64,000 bases of DNA from Streptomyces sp. YIM 130001. GTDB taxonomy: Bacteria > Actinomycetota > Actinomycetes > Streptomycetales > Streptomycetaceae. The stretch spans positions 492,822 through 556,821 of the forward strand of contig NZ_KZ984549.1 of assembly GCF_003574445.1 (NCBI RefSeq), given 5' to 3'. Positions 16,987-25,722 of this stretch are shown here, piece after piece. The notes beneath the pieces were generated by a model. That model was not told where the DNA came from, did not search any database, and saw only the letters and a list, made by a program, of their open reading frames with translations. A program made the translations under genes and the position numbers. Each line of letters starts with the position of its first letter. Position 1 is the stretch's first letter.

Positions 16987-18234
16987 TCAGGCCAGACCGA
17001 TCCTGTCGAACGACCCGGTGAGCCTGGCCATCTTCAGGCCGAGGTGCAGGGTCAGCCGGTCGAGGCCGTCGCGGAGATCGAGTCCCGACACCTCTTCGAT
17101 CCGACCGATGCGCTGGTAGAGCGTGGTGCGGTGGATGTGCAGGGTGTCCGCTGCCCGCTGCGCGTCACCGGCGTAGTCGAGATAGACCTCCGCGGTGGAC
17201 ATCAGTACCTCGGCGTTCTTGCTGCGCGCGAGACGCAGCAGCGGCACCGGATAGGCGGCGGACTGTGCCTCGTGCGGCGGGATCTGGGCCAGCAGTGCGT
17301 AGACGCCCAGGGATTCCCACTGCAGTACGGAGCCGAGCCCCGGGAGGAACTCCGCGGCGCGTGCCGCGACGAGTGCCTGGTCGTAGGAGACGGCGGCCTT
17401 TCCGAGGCCTTCCTGGGCCAGGCCGATGCCGGCGACCGCTCGCCGCCGGGTGACTCGGCCGACGGAGTCCACGACGCGGCGGCACACCTCGGTGAGGAGC
17501 TGCCCGTTGCGGCTGTGCCGGCCGGTGACGAGGAGTACGGCCCGGCGTCGCTGCAGCGACGTGAGGCAGTCCATGTCGGGGTACGCGCCGACGGTCTGCC
17601 GTACGGCCTGGGCGAGCGCCAGCTCCGCCGCGTCGTGCGAGGAGGCACCGCCGCCGGCTCCGTCGGCTCCCGTGTCGCTGCGCGCCAGTTGGACGGCGAC
17701 GACGGTGGCGGATGACGGATCCCCCACCACCCCTTCGTCCTCGATGTCGGCTTCGGCCCGCAGCCGGGCCGCCGGATCGGCCGCGAGGAGCTCGCGCAGC
17801 AGGCCGTCGTGCAGCGACTGCCGGCGCTCGGAGTCGAGGTTGTGGCGGTACATCAGCAGCGCGATGGTCTCCAGCGCCGCCGCCGTCTCGGTGATCTCCT
17901 CGTCGGTGAGGCTCTCGTCCTTGTCGATGAGCCAGAGATAGCCGAGGAGCACCTTCGCGTAGCGGACCGGGAAGCAGACCCGGGCCGTCGAGTCGAACTG
18001 CGGCATGGCCGGCAGCCGGGTGTGTCCCTCTGCCTGGTCGATCCCGGACAGTACGGTCTGCGCGATCTCGTCGGTGACCTCGCGGCCGAGCACCGACTGG
18101 ACGCGGACGGGGTCCTCGTCTCCGTAGTGCTTGCTGGCCACGATCAGATGGATGGCGGGATCGTCCACGGCGACGGAGCGCTGAAGCCGGTCGGCCAGGC
18201 CGTCGACGATCTCCTGCAGCCCGTCCGTCCGCAT
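16987..18234 (-). CDS. PucR-family transcriptional regulator
   Basis: The 415-residue product has a C-terminal PucR/CdaR helix-turn-helix (GDAQRAADTLHIHRTTLYQRI, then RIEEVSGLDLRDGLDRLTLHLGL) and a GGDEF-like central domain without catalytic motifs. Such regulators usually sense nitrogen compounds and control adjacent catabolic genes. It is oriented with the FAD oxidoreductase and GGT-like genes and directly follows the peptide ABC operon, with only 32 bp to the ATPase stop. It is the best candidate regulator of the cluster. Confidence 0.9.
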   Translation of the reverse strand: MRTDGLQEIVDGLADRLQRSVAVDDPAIHLIVASKHYGDEDPVRVQSVLGREVTDEIAQTVLSGIDQAEGHTRLPAMPQFDSTARVCFPVRYAKVLLGYLWLIDKDESLTDEEITETAAALETIALLMYRHNLDSERRQSLHDGLLRELLAADPAARLRAEADIEDEGVVGDPSSATVVAVQLARSDTGADGAGGGASSHDAAELALAQAVRQTVGAYPDMDCLTSLQRRRAVLLVTGRHSRNGQLLTEVCRRVVDSVGRVTRRRAVAGIGLAQEGLGKAAVSYDQALVAARAAEFLPGLGSVLQWESLGVYALLAQIPPHEAQSAAYPVPLLRLARSKNAEVLMSTAEVYLDYAGDAQRAADTLHIHRTTLYQRIGRIEEVSGLDLRDGLDRLTLHLGLKMARLTGSFDRIGLA

Positions 18235-18266
18235 GCCACTTCCTTGCTGTCGCCACCTCTGCCCGT

Positions 18267-20069
18267 TCAGGGTACGTCCGGTTCCGGGACCGCAGGAGCG
18301 CCGGGAACGGCCTCGATCAGCTGCCGGGTGTAGTCGTGCCGTGGATCGCCCAGGACCGTGTCGGTGGCCCCGTACTCGACGACCTCGCCGTGCAGGAGCA
18401 CCACCAGCCGGTCGGCCATCTGCCGTACGACGGACAGGTCGTGGGTGATGAACAGCATGCTCATGCCCGTGCTGCGGCGGATGTCCCTGAGCAGTTCGAG
18501 GATCTGCGCCTGGGCGGAGACATCGAGGGCGGCGACGGGTTCGTCGCAGATGAGCAGCCTGGGCTGGACGGCGAGCGCGCGGGCGATCGCCACCCTCTGC
18601 CGCTCGCCGCCGGAGAGCGCGGCCGGTCTGCGCGCCGCGTACGAGGCGGGCAGGCCCACTCGGGTCAGCAGCTCGGCCGGGTCACCGCTGTTCCCGGGAC
18701 CCTGGCCCGCGGCCTCGCGCAGGGCGGTGCCGATGGTCAGGCTGGGGTTGAGCGAGGAGTACGGGTCCTGGAAAACGGCCTGGACCAGGGTGTGGGCGTG
18801 CTTCGGCCGCCGTCGTCCGGTGATCTCGACGCCGCCGAGGTCGATACGGCCACTGTCGGGGGAAGCGAGGCCGAGCAGGCAGCGGGCGATGGTGGACTTC
18901 CCCGAGCCGGTCTCCCCGACGAGGCCGACGCACTCCCCCTCGCGAACCTCGAGGCTGACGCGTTGCAGCGCCACGGTGGTGTGCGGGCGGCCGATCAGGG
19001 GCGTGCTGCGGAAGGTTTTGCGGACGTCGGTGAGCGCGGCGACGGTAGGGGCGCTGGCGGCCGGGGCGGGCGGCGGTGTTCCGTGCAGCTCGACGGCGAC
19101 GGGGGCGAGGTCGATCTCCGGCAGCCGCAGGCAGGCCGACGCGCGCTCGTCCCCGAGGGGTTCCAGCGGCGGGCGGGCGGTGGTGCAGACGTCCTCGGCC
19201 CACTGGCAGCGGTCGGCGAAGGCACAGCGGGCTCCGACGCTGTCGGCGGACGGCACCGAGCCGGGGATGGAGACCAGCTCGTCGGCGTAGTGGCCGAGCG
19301 GTGGCTCGGACCGGAGCAGTCCGTGGCTGTACGGGTGTGCGGGGCTCTGTTCCAGGGCCTTGGCGGGCCCGGTCTCGAGGACCGAACCCGCGTACATGAC
19401 GTGGATGCGGTCGCAGACGTCGAAGGCGACCCGCAGGTCGTGGGTGATCAGGATCAGCGCCATGCCGCGGCGCTGCTGTATGTCCTTGAGCAGCCTCAGG
19501 ACGTCGTCCTGGGTGGTGGCGTCGAGTGCGGTGGTCGGCTCGTCGGCGATGAGCAGCCGCGGGTCGCCGGCCAGCGCGCAGGCGAGCGAGACACGCTGGC
19601 GCATGCCGCCGGAGAGTTGGTACGGGCGACGGTCGGCGACGTCCGGCGGCAGGTTGACCTCGTCGAGGCGGCGGACGACCTCGTCCCGCAGTGCGGCGCG
19701 GTCACGGCGCGGGCCGGGCAACGACTCGGCGATGCCGGCACCCGCGGTCTGCAGCGGGTTGAGCATGGTGAACGGGTCCTGCAGCAGCAGGCTGAGGGAC
19801 GTGCCGCGCAAGGGACGCAGCTGCTTCTCCGTGGCCCCGACGAGTTCCTGGCCGTCGAAGTGGACCGAGCCGTGGGCGGCGAGGCCACGGGGAAGCAGTC
19901 CGGTGATCGCCCGTGCGGTCAGGGACTTGCCGCTGCCGGACTCGCCGACGATGCCCAAGGTCTGTCCCTCGGCGACGTCGAGGCCGACCTCGCGTAGGAG
20001 TACCGACGGGCGTCCGCGTCGTCCGGCGGTGGTGACGCCGAGCCGGTCGGTCGACAGCAGCGGTTTCAT
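18267..20069 (-). CDS. Fused peptide ABC transporter ATPase (DppD-DppF type)
   Basis: Two complete ABC ATPases are joined in 600 residues. Domain one has Walker A GESGSGKS and signature LSGGMRQR; domain two has GETGSGKS and LSGGERQR. An oligopeptide-transporter C-terminal region with Cys-containing GARCAFADRCQWAEDVC lies after the first domain. The pair would energise import of short peptides or similar amino compounds through the two permeases encoded upstream. The ATG at 20069 overlaps the upstream permease stop by four bases (ATGA). Confidence 0.93.
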   Translation of the reverse strand: MKPLLSTDRLGVTTAGRRGRPSVLLREVGLDVAEGQTLGIVGESGSGKSLTARAITGLLPRGLAAHGSVHFDGQELVGATEKQLRPLRGTSLSLLLQDPFTMLNPLQTAGAGIAESLPGPRRDRAALRDEVVRRLDEVNLPPDVADRRPYQLSGGMRQRVSLACALAGDPRLLIADEPTTALDATTQDDVLRLLKDIQQRRGMALILITHDLRVAFDVCDRIHVMYAGSVLETGPAKALEQSPAHPYSHGLLRSEPPLGHYADELVSIPGSVPSADSVGARCAFADRCQWAEDVCTTARPPLEPLGDERASACLRLPEIDLAPVAVELHGTPPPAPAASAPTVAALTDVRKTFRSTPLIGRPHTTVALQRVSLEVREGECVGLVGETGSGKSTIARCLLGLASPDSGRIDLGGVEITGRRRPKHAHTLVQAVFQDPYSSLNPSLTIGTALREAAGQGPGNSGDPAELLTRVGLPASYAARRPAALSGGERQRVAIARALAVQPRLLICDEPVAALDVSAQAQILELLRDIRRSTGMSMLFITHDLSVVRQMADRLVVLLHGEVVEYGATDTVLGDPRHDYTRQLIEAVPGAPAVPEPDVP

Positions 20070-20920
20070 GCGCGGCCCCCTCGGCGGTCGAGCCGCTCCT
20101 GCGCCCAGTCCCCGAGGAGCGAGGCGCTGATGGCGGTCAGGCAGAGCAGCACCGCGGGAGCCAGGGACAGCCACGGGTTCTCCGCGACCAGGGTCTGCCC
20201 CTCGGCGAGCATGCGCCCCCAGTCCGGGCTGTCGGCGGAGACGCCGAGTCCGAGATAACTCATGGCGGTGAATCCGATCAGTGCGGCGACGAAGTCCAGC
20301 AGGAAGGTGGCGACGAGGGTGGGCAGCACATTGGGCAGGACGTGCCGCACCACGATGCGCGCGGGGTGGATGCCCAGGGTGCGGGCGGCGTCGACGTAGG
20401 GCAGACGTACCTGCACCTGGGCCGCGCTGCGGGTCAGCCGGATCTGACCGGGCACGCCGAGAGCCAGCAGAACCCCGGCGGTCACCCAGTAGCCCCCGCC
20501 GAGCGCGCCCACCGCCACGATGGCGATCAGCAGCGCGGGCAGCGCGTAGACCAGGTCGGCGAAGCGGCCCGCGAGGCTGTCCGTCAGACCGCCGAAGTAG
20601 GCCGCGGCCAGGCCGAGTCCACTGCCGACCAGCAGGCAGCCCAGGGCCACGACGAGCGGCCCGAGGAGCGCCGCACCGGTGCCGGCGAGGAGCTGTGACA
20701 TGACGTCGTGGCCGAGTTGGTCGGTGCCGAGCAGATGGCCGGGGCCGGAATCGCTGACGCTGAGCGCGGGGTTCTGCGCCAACGGGTCGTGCGGCGCGAG
20801 GGTCTCGCCGACGACGGCGACGATCGTCAGGAGCGCGAGGAACGTGCCGCACAGCAGCGGCACCGCTTTGACGCGTATCCGCGGACGGCGTTCCTCGGCA
20901 GGAATCACTGCGGCGGCCAT
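20066..20920 (-). CDS. Peptide ABC transporter permease (DppC type)
   Basis: This 284-residue binding-protein-dependent permease has the N-terminal OppC-like segment before the first span, PHDPLAQNPAL, and the GTDQLGHDVMSQLLAG motif of the family. The EAA loop region is DAARTLGIHPARIVVRHVLPN. Its ATG at 20920 overlaps the DppB stop (TGATG). It forms the membrane channel with the DppB-type permease. Confidence 0.93.
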   Translation of the reverse strand: MAAAVIPAEERRPRIRVKAVPLLCGTFLALLTIVAVVGETLAPHDPLAQNPALSVSDSGPGHLLGTDQLGHDVMSQLLAGTGAALLGPLVVALGCLLVGSGLGLAAAYFGGLTDSLAGRFADLVYALPALLIAIVAVGALGGGYWVTAGVLLALGVPGQIRLTRSAAQVQVRLPYVDAARTLGIHPARIVVRHVLPNVLPTLVATFLLDFVAALIGFTAMSYLGLGVSADSPDWGRMLAEGQTLVAENPWLSLAPAVLLCLTAISASLLGDWAQERLDRRGGRA

Positions 20921-21882
20921 CAGGTCCTCCCGCTCGGGGACAGGCGCGTACGGGGATCGATCACCAGGGCGAGGACATCGACCAGGAGGTTGACCACGAC
21001 GACCAAGGCAGCGACGCAGATCGTGACGCCCTGCACGACCGGCATGTCCTTGGCGTTCACGGACTGCACCATCAGCTGTCCCACACCCGGCAGCGAGAAC
21101 ACCGACTCCACCAGAGCGGCGCCCGAGATGGCCACGATCAGCAGCAGTCCCGCCGCCGTGACCACGGGCAGCGCGGTGTTGCGCAGTGCGTAACGCACCA
21201 TGATCCGCCGCCTGTTCAGGCCCCGGGCCCGGGCGAAGGTGATGTAGTCCTGCTCCATCACATGCAGTACCGCGGCTCGCGACTGGCGCATCAGCAGGGC
21301 GACGAGGTTGACGGCCAGGGCCACGGCCGGCAGTACGAGATGGGAGAGCCGGTCGGCGAAGCCGCTGTCGCCCGCGCCGTAGACCGGGAACCATCCCAAC
21401 TGCACCCCGAAGACGTGGATCAGCAGGATCCCGACCGCGAATCCGGGGATGCTCATGCCGACGATGGCTCCCGCCGAAGCGGTCCTGTCCAGCTTCCCGC
21501 CGCTGCGCACCCCGGCGGCCACCCCGATCGTCACGCCGAAGACGCACACCAGGATCAGTGCGCATCCCGCGAGTTGCAGGGTGAGCGGCAGTTGGGCGGA
21601 GATCGTCCGCGTCACCGGCTCCCCGGACTGCATGGAGACGCCGAGATCGCCGCCGAGTGCGTCCGTCAGCCAGTGCCCGTACTGGACGATGAACGGATCG
21701 TCGAGGTGGTATCGCGCCTCGATGGCGCGGACGGCCTCGGGAGTGGGCTGCTGGTCGCCGAGGAGGGTGTCCACCACCGAACCGGGGCTGAGCGTCAGCA
21801 GACTGAAGACGAGCAGCCCGACGGCGAGCAGGATCACGACCGTGCCGGCGAGGCGTTTCGCGACGAACCGGAGGACGGGCAC
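20920..21882 (-). CDS. Peptide ABC transporter permease (DppB type)
   Basis: This 320-residue permease has the conserved start RFVAKRLAGTVVILLAVGL, the large periplasmic loop after the first span and the EAA region YITFARARGLNRRRIMVRYALRN. It starts at the GTG at 21882, five bases after the stop of the substrate-binding-protein gene. With DppC and the fused ATPase it makes a complete importer. Confidence 0.93.
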   Translation of the reverse strand: MPVLRFVAKRLAGTVVILLAVGLLVFSLLTLSPGSVVDTLLGDQQPTPEAVRAIEARYHLDDPFIVQYGHWLTDALGGDLGVSMQSGEPVTRTISAQLPLTLQLAGCALILVCVFGVTIGVAAGVRSGGKLDRTASAGAIVGMSIPGFAVGILLIHVFGVQLGWFPVYGAGDSGFADRLSHLVLPAVALAVNLVALLMRQSRAAVLHVMEQDYITFARARGLNRRRIMVRYALRNTALPVVTAAGLLLIVAISGAALVESVFSLPGVGQLMVQSVNAKDMPVVQGVTICVAALVVVVNLLVDVLALVIDPRTRLSPSGRT

Positions 21883-21887
21883 CGGGC

Positions 21888-23513
21888 TCAGCCGGCCTTC
21901 AGCGCGGACGCCCAGGTGCCGTTGACCATGAGGTCGAAGAGGGTGACCTTCTTGGAGAAGGTGAAGCCCTCTCCGAGGACGGCCACCGTGTCTGGGTTGT
22001 AGAGCGGCACGTACGGCACATCGTCGGCGATGTTCCTCAGGAGGGTCTGAGCGGCCTTCCAGCGCTGGGCCTTGTCGGTGGAGGTGGTGAGCCGGGCGTA
22101 GGCCTTCTCGGACTCCGGGTCGCTCCAGTTCGCGAGGTTGAAGCGGCGCGGAGCGATGTTCTCCTTGCCGGTCGTCTTGCTCAGGATGGCGATGGGATCC
22201 GGGATCGGGGCGACGAGTTGCATGGAGTGCGGGCCCTTCCTGTGGCCGTAGACGGCCTCCGTCCACTGCGGCTGGCTGAGCGGCTTGGGCTTGATGGTGA
22301 CGCCGAGCGGCTTCATGTTCTGCTGCAGGTTGAGCACCACCAGCTCGGAGAAGGGGGCGCCGGTCAGATAGGGCACGGTGAGGGTGAAGCCCTTGGGACG
22401 CTTCGACTTCGCCAGTTCCGCGCGGGCCTTCTTCGGATCGAGGTCGTACTGCGGCAGTCCGGCGAGGAAGTTCTTCGCCTCCTGCTCGCTCGATGCCACG
22501 GGTGCCAGGACTCCGGGCGGCACCATGCCGTTCAACAGCTCGGCGTGCTTGCCGAATCCGGCGCTCATCACCCCGCTCCGGTCGACGGAGTACGCGATGG
22601 CCTTGCGTACGTGGACGTCGTCGAGCGGCGCCGTGCGGGTGTCCAGGGACAGGAAGGTGCTGGAGAGCGACGGCAGCGGGTACAGCCGCGCCTTGTCGAT
22701 CCCTTCCCACTGGTCCGCGGTCTTGAGGTTGCCGATCAGGGCGCCCTGGATCTCGCCCGAACGCATCGCCAGCTGCGCGGTGTTGTCCTGCGGAATGAAC
22801 CGGAAGGTGATCCGGTCCATGGCGGGCTTCTTCCCCTCGAAGTGCGGATTGCGCTCGAGCCGCACCTGCTGCTTCGTGTACGCGACGACCTTGTACGGGC
22901 CGGTGCCCACGGGCACGGCGGCGGCCGTGCCCAACTCCTTCGCGTGCGCCTCGGCGAACTTGGCGTCCTGGACGAAGCCGATGACGGCGAGCGACTGCCG
23001 GGCCGTCGGATCCGGGTAGCGGAGTTTCACGGTCACCTCGTCGGCGCCGGTCGCCGACGCGCTCTTGAAGGAGCGGACGTTCCCCGCCGTCTGCGCGCCG
23101 GCGGCGGTGTCCGTGACATGTCGCAGGCTCCACACGGCGTCCGCGGCGGTCATGGTCCGTCCGCTGGAGAACTTCACGCCCTTGCGGAGTGAGTAGACGA
23201 GGGTGGTGGCGTCGGGCTGTTCCACCGACGAGGCGAGACCCGGCGACAGTTTCCCGTCCACGGAGATGTGCTCCAGCTTCTCGGTGGCCGGCGCCATCAT
23301 CTGCATGATGTTTCCGTCGTAGTGCTTCGTGATGTCGAGGGAGATCGGCGCCGCGCTCTGCGCGAAGGTGAACTCCTTGGCGCCGGACGCTCCCGCCGAT
23401 CCGCTGCCGCCTCCCGTACAGCCCGCGGCCAGGGCGAGGGAGCAGGCGCCCGCGCCCACCGCCCACGCCCTGCTACGTCGTGATCGCTTCGTGCGTGTGC
23501 TGCTCAGCCGCAT
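21888..23513 (-). CDS. Extracellular substrate-binding lipoprotein of the peptide ABC transporter
   Basis: This is a 541-residue family 5 solute-binding protein. A basic signal ends in the lipobox LAAGC (Cys32), so it is anchored outside the membrane. The family signature is recognisable in LRKGVKFSSGRTMTAADAVWSL, and VPVGTGPYKV marks the second lobe. It is the promoter-proximal gene of the leftward operon SBP-dppB-dppC-dppDF. Its start lies 211 bp from that of the divergent second GGT-like gene, so both may share control elements. The ligand is unknown; dipeptides or gamma-glutamyl compounds would suit the neighbours. Confidence 0.9.
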   Translation of the reverse strand: MRLSSTRTKRSRRSRAWAVGAGACSLALAAGCTGGGSGSAGASGAKEFTFAQSAAPISLDITKHYDGNIMQMMAPATEKLEHISVDGKLSPGLASSVEQPDATTLVYSLRKGVKFSSGRTMTAADAVWSLRHVTDTAAGAQTAGNVRSFKSASATGADEVTVKLRYPDPTARQSLAVIGFVQDAKFAEAHAKELGTAAAVPVGTGPYKVVAYTKQQVRLERNPHFEGKKPAMDRITFRFIPQDNTAQLAMRSGEIQGALIGNLKTADQWEGIDKARLYPLPSLSSTFLSLDTRTAPLDDVHVRKAIAYSVDRSGVMSAGFGKHAELLNGMVPPGVLAPVASSEQEAKNFLAGLPQYDLDPKKARAELAKSKRPKGFTLTVPYLTGAPFSELVVLNLQQNMKPLGVTIKPKPLSQPQWTEAVYGHRKGPHSMQLVAPIPDPIAILSKTTGKENIAPRRFNLANWSDPESEKAYARLTTSTDKAQRWKAAQTLLRNIADDVPYVPLYNPDTVAVLGEGFTFSKKVTLFDLMVNGTWASALKAG

Positions 23514-23724
23514 GGTTCGCTCCTCGGAGGGACACGGTTCGGCCGGACCGGCACGTCCAGGCAGGCGTCGAGTATGCGGCGGTCGTGACGGGCGCCACTA
23601 TCGGCGGTTGTCGAGGAAACCCGCGCACATGCCCTACAGGCGTCGGGTTCCGCGGCCTCGTTCCCGCTCCTACTGTCCGCGGCAGAGCAGTCCCGACCGA
23701 AGGTCCGACGGACAGGGAGCCACG

Positions 23725-25416
23725 ATGACGGCGAGCACCATCCAGTACCTCGGCGCGCAGGGCGACGACCCGCTCGGCGGCGGCCGCGTAGGACCGAAGA
23801 CGGCCGTGCGGGCAGGGCGGGCCGTGTGCTCGAGCCAGCACCCCACCGTCACGGGGACGATGACCGACGTACTGCGCTCCGGCGGCAACGCCGTCGACGC
23901 CGCGATCGCCGGCAGCATCGTCCAAGCCGTGGTGCAGCAGGACATGACCAACCACACCGGCACCGTCACCGGCCTCTTCCACGAAGCAGCCACGGGCCGC
24001 ATCCACGAACTGAACTCCATGGGCCGGATCGTGCCGGGCCTGGCGGCGCACCACCGCGTGCCGGGCGGCAAGGGCCTGTACTCGCCGGTCGGCACCCGCG
24101 GCCCCATGTCCGTGATCCCCGGCTTCATGCCCGGGATGAAGGCGATGTACGAGCGCTTCGGCAGCAAGCCGTGGGGCGACCTCGTGGCGCCCGCCGTCGC
24201 AGCCGCCGAGGACGGCCACATCGTCACGTCCTTCGAGACGCTCGTGCTCGCGCAGACGGTCGACTTCTTCCTCTACACACCCTCCGGCCGCGCCCACTTC
24301 ACTCCCGACGGGCACCTGCCGCAGGCCGGCGACCGCTGGTCACAGCCCGCTCTCGCGAAGACCATGGCGGCACTTGCCGCAGAGGGTCCGGACTACTTCA
24401 TCACCGGCGGCTGGGCCCGCAACTTCGTCAAGCGCGCCAATGAACTGCAGTGGCCCATCACCCTCGATCACATGACGGTGCTGCCCGCGCAGTGGCGCGA
24501 GCCACGGACGTGGAAGCACCGCGACCACGAGGTCGTCCAGCTCTCCGCCCCTGACCGGCAGGCCGTGTACTGCGCCCTCGTCCTCGGCATCCTCCGGCAC
24601 CTGGACGTCCGCTCGGCCGGCCACTTCACCGACTCGCCGGAAGCCGGCTACTACATGGGGCACGCCCTGCGCCTGGCCCATCAGGAGACCGGCTTCATCA
24701 ACGATCCGGACCTCTTCGAGGACCCCAGCGAGATCCTCGTCGACGACGACTACCTCGCCTTCCTGGCGGCCAAGCTCCGGCGCAGCCGCCCGCGCACCGA
24801 CCTGACGGCCCACGTCGAACTCACCCGCGGCCGCAACGCCCTGCACGCCGCCGGGTCGGCGTCCGAACAGCCCGCGGGCAGCTGCGAGTTGAGCGTCGTC
24901 GACGCCGACGGCAACTGGGTGCAGATGATGAACACCCTGCAGAGCGGCGGCATAGCGGGCGAGGTCGTGGACGGAGTCCCCATGGTCGGCAGCCACATGG
25001 TCAACTCCCTGTCGTCGCCGATCTCCGGCTGGCTCACGGGCGGTGGCGGGATGCGCGCCATGCTCAGCAACACCCTGGTCCTCCGCGACGGCAAGCCGGT
25101 GGTGGCTCTCGGCAGCCCCGGAAACGTCCACTGCACCGTCCCGCAGGTGCTGGCCAACATCCTCGAGTACGGCATGGATCCGATCGAGGCGGAGGACAGG
25201 CCGCGGATGCTTCCGCTGACCGACGACTACGAGCTGTCGGTCGAGAGCCGGGTGGGCCAGGAGTACGTCGACGGCCTGGCCCGCCTCGGGGTCCTGGTCA
25301 ACCCGCTGCCGGCGTACGACTACCACATGGGCTCGTACCAGATGAGCTGGCTCGACGGCGACGTGTTGAAGGGCGGGGTCGGACCGCGCCGTGAAGGAAT
25401 GGCGCAGGGCATTTAG
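23725..25416 (+). CDS. Gamma-glutamyltransferase-family Ntn-hydrolase (second copy)
   Basis: This 563-residue GGT-family protein has the large-subunit motif LRSGGNAVDAAIAGSIVQAVVQQ and the small-subunit region CELSVVDADGNWVQMMNTLQ. At the self-cleavage position, where GGT has Thr-Thr-His, I read Ser386-Cys387-Glu388. The oxyanion-type Gly pair GWLTGGGGMRAML is present. It starts at the ATG at 23725 after a GACAGGGAG ribosome binding site and is followed by a strong hairpin. It is only moderately similar to the copy at 13689-15416, so this is not a recent duplication. It may act on a different conjugate of the same pathway. Confidence 0.85.
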   Translation: MTASTIQYLGAQGDDPLGGGRVGPKTAVRAGRAVCSSQHPTVTGTMTDVLRSGGNAVDAAIAGSIVQAVVQQDMTNHTGTVTGLFHEAATGRIHELNSMGRIVPGLAAHHRVPGGKGLYSPVGTRGPMSVIPGFMPGMKAMYERFGSKPWGDLVAPAVAAAEDGHIVTSFETLVLAQTVDFFLYTPSGRAHFTPDGHLPQAGDRWSQPALAKTMAALAAEGPDYFITGGWARNFVKRANELQWPITLDHMTVLPAQWREPRTWKHRDHEVVQLSAPDRQAVYCALVLGILRHLDVRSAGHFTDSPEAGYYMGHALRLAHQETGFINDPDLFEDPSEILVDDDYLAFLAAKLRRSRPRTDLTAHVELTRGRNALHAAGSASEQPAGSCELSVVDADGNWVQMMNTLQSGGIAGEVVDGVPMVGSHMVNSLSSPISGWLTGGGGMRAMLSNTLVLRDGKPVVALGSPGNVHCTVPQVLANILEYGMDPIEAEDRPRMLPLTDDYELSVESRVGQEYVDGLARLGVLVNPLPAYDYHMGSYQMSWLDGDVLKGGVGPRREGMAQGI

Positions 25417-25423
25417 CGCCTGA

Positions 25424-25466
25424 CCGGCCGCACACGTGCACGGGACCGGCGGACGTGTGCGGCCGG
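25424..25466. terminator. Hairpin terminator after the second GGT-family gene
   Basis: CCGGCCGCACACGT (25424-25437) pairs perfectly with ACGTGTGCGGCCGG (25453-25466) around a 15-base loop. It begins 8 bp after the stop codon. Confidence 0.8.
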
Positions 25467-25722
25467 CTGCGGGAGGGAGGATCCGGGCAGCGGCCCGGCT
25501 CGTCCTTCGACCCCGAGGGGCCGGTCCTCCCGCACGCGGCGGCGCATCTCGGCCATGGCAGAGCGTTGCTGTACGCCGAGCGGCGGGCCCACCGGCCGGA
25601 GTTGCCTCGCCCGTCGGCGTGGTGAGCAGAGGCGTCCGGTCCACGCGGCGCGTGCCGTCCCGACGCGTTGAGCGGGACCTGCGGCATGCCGCGTGCCGCA
25701 CGCCGGTCGCGGCCCGGCAGCG

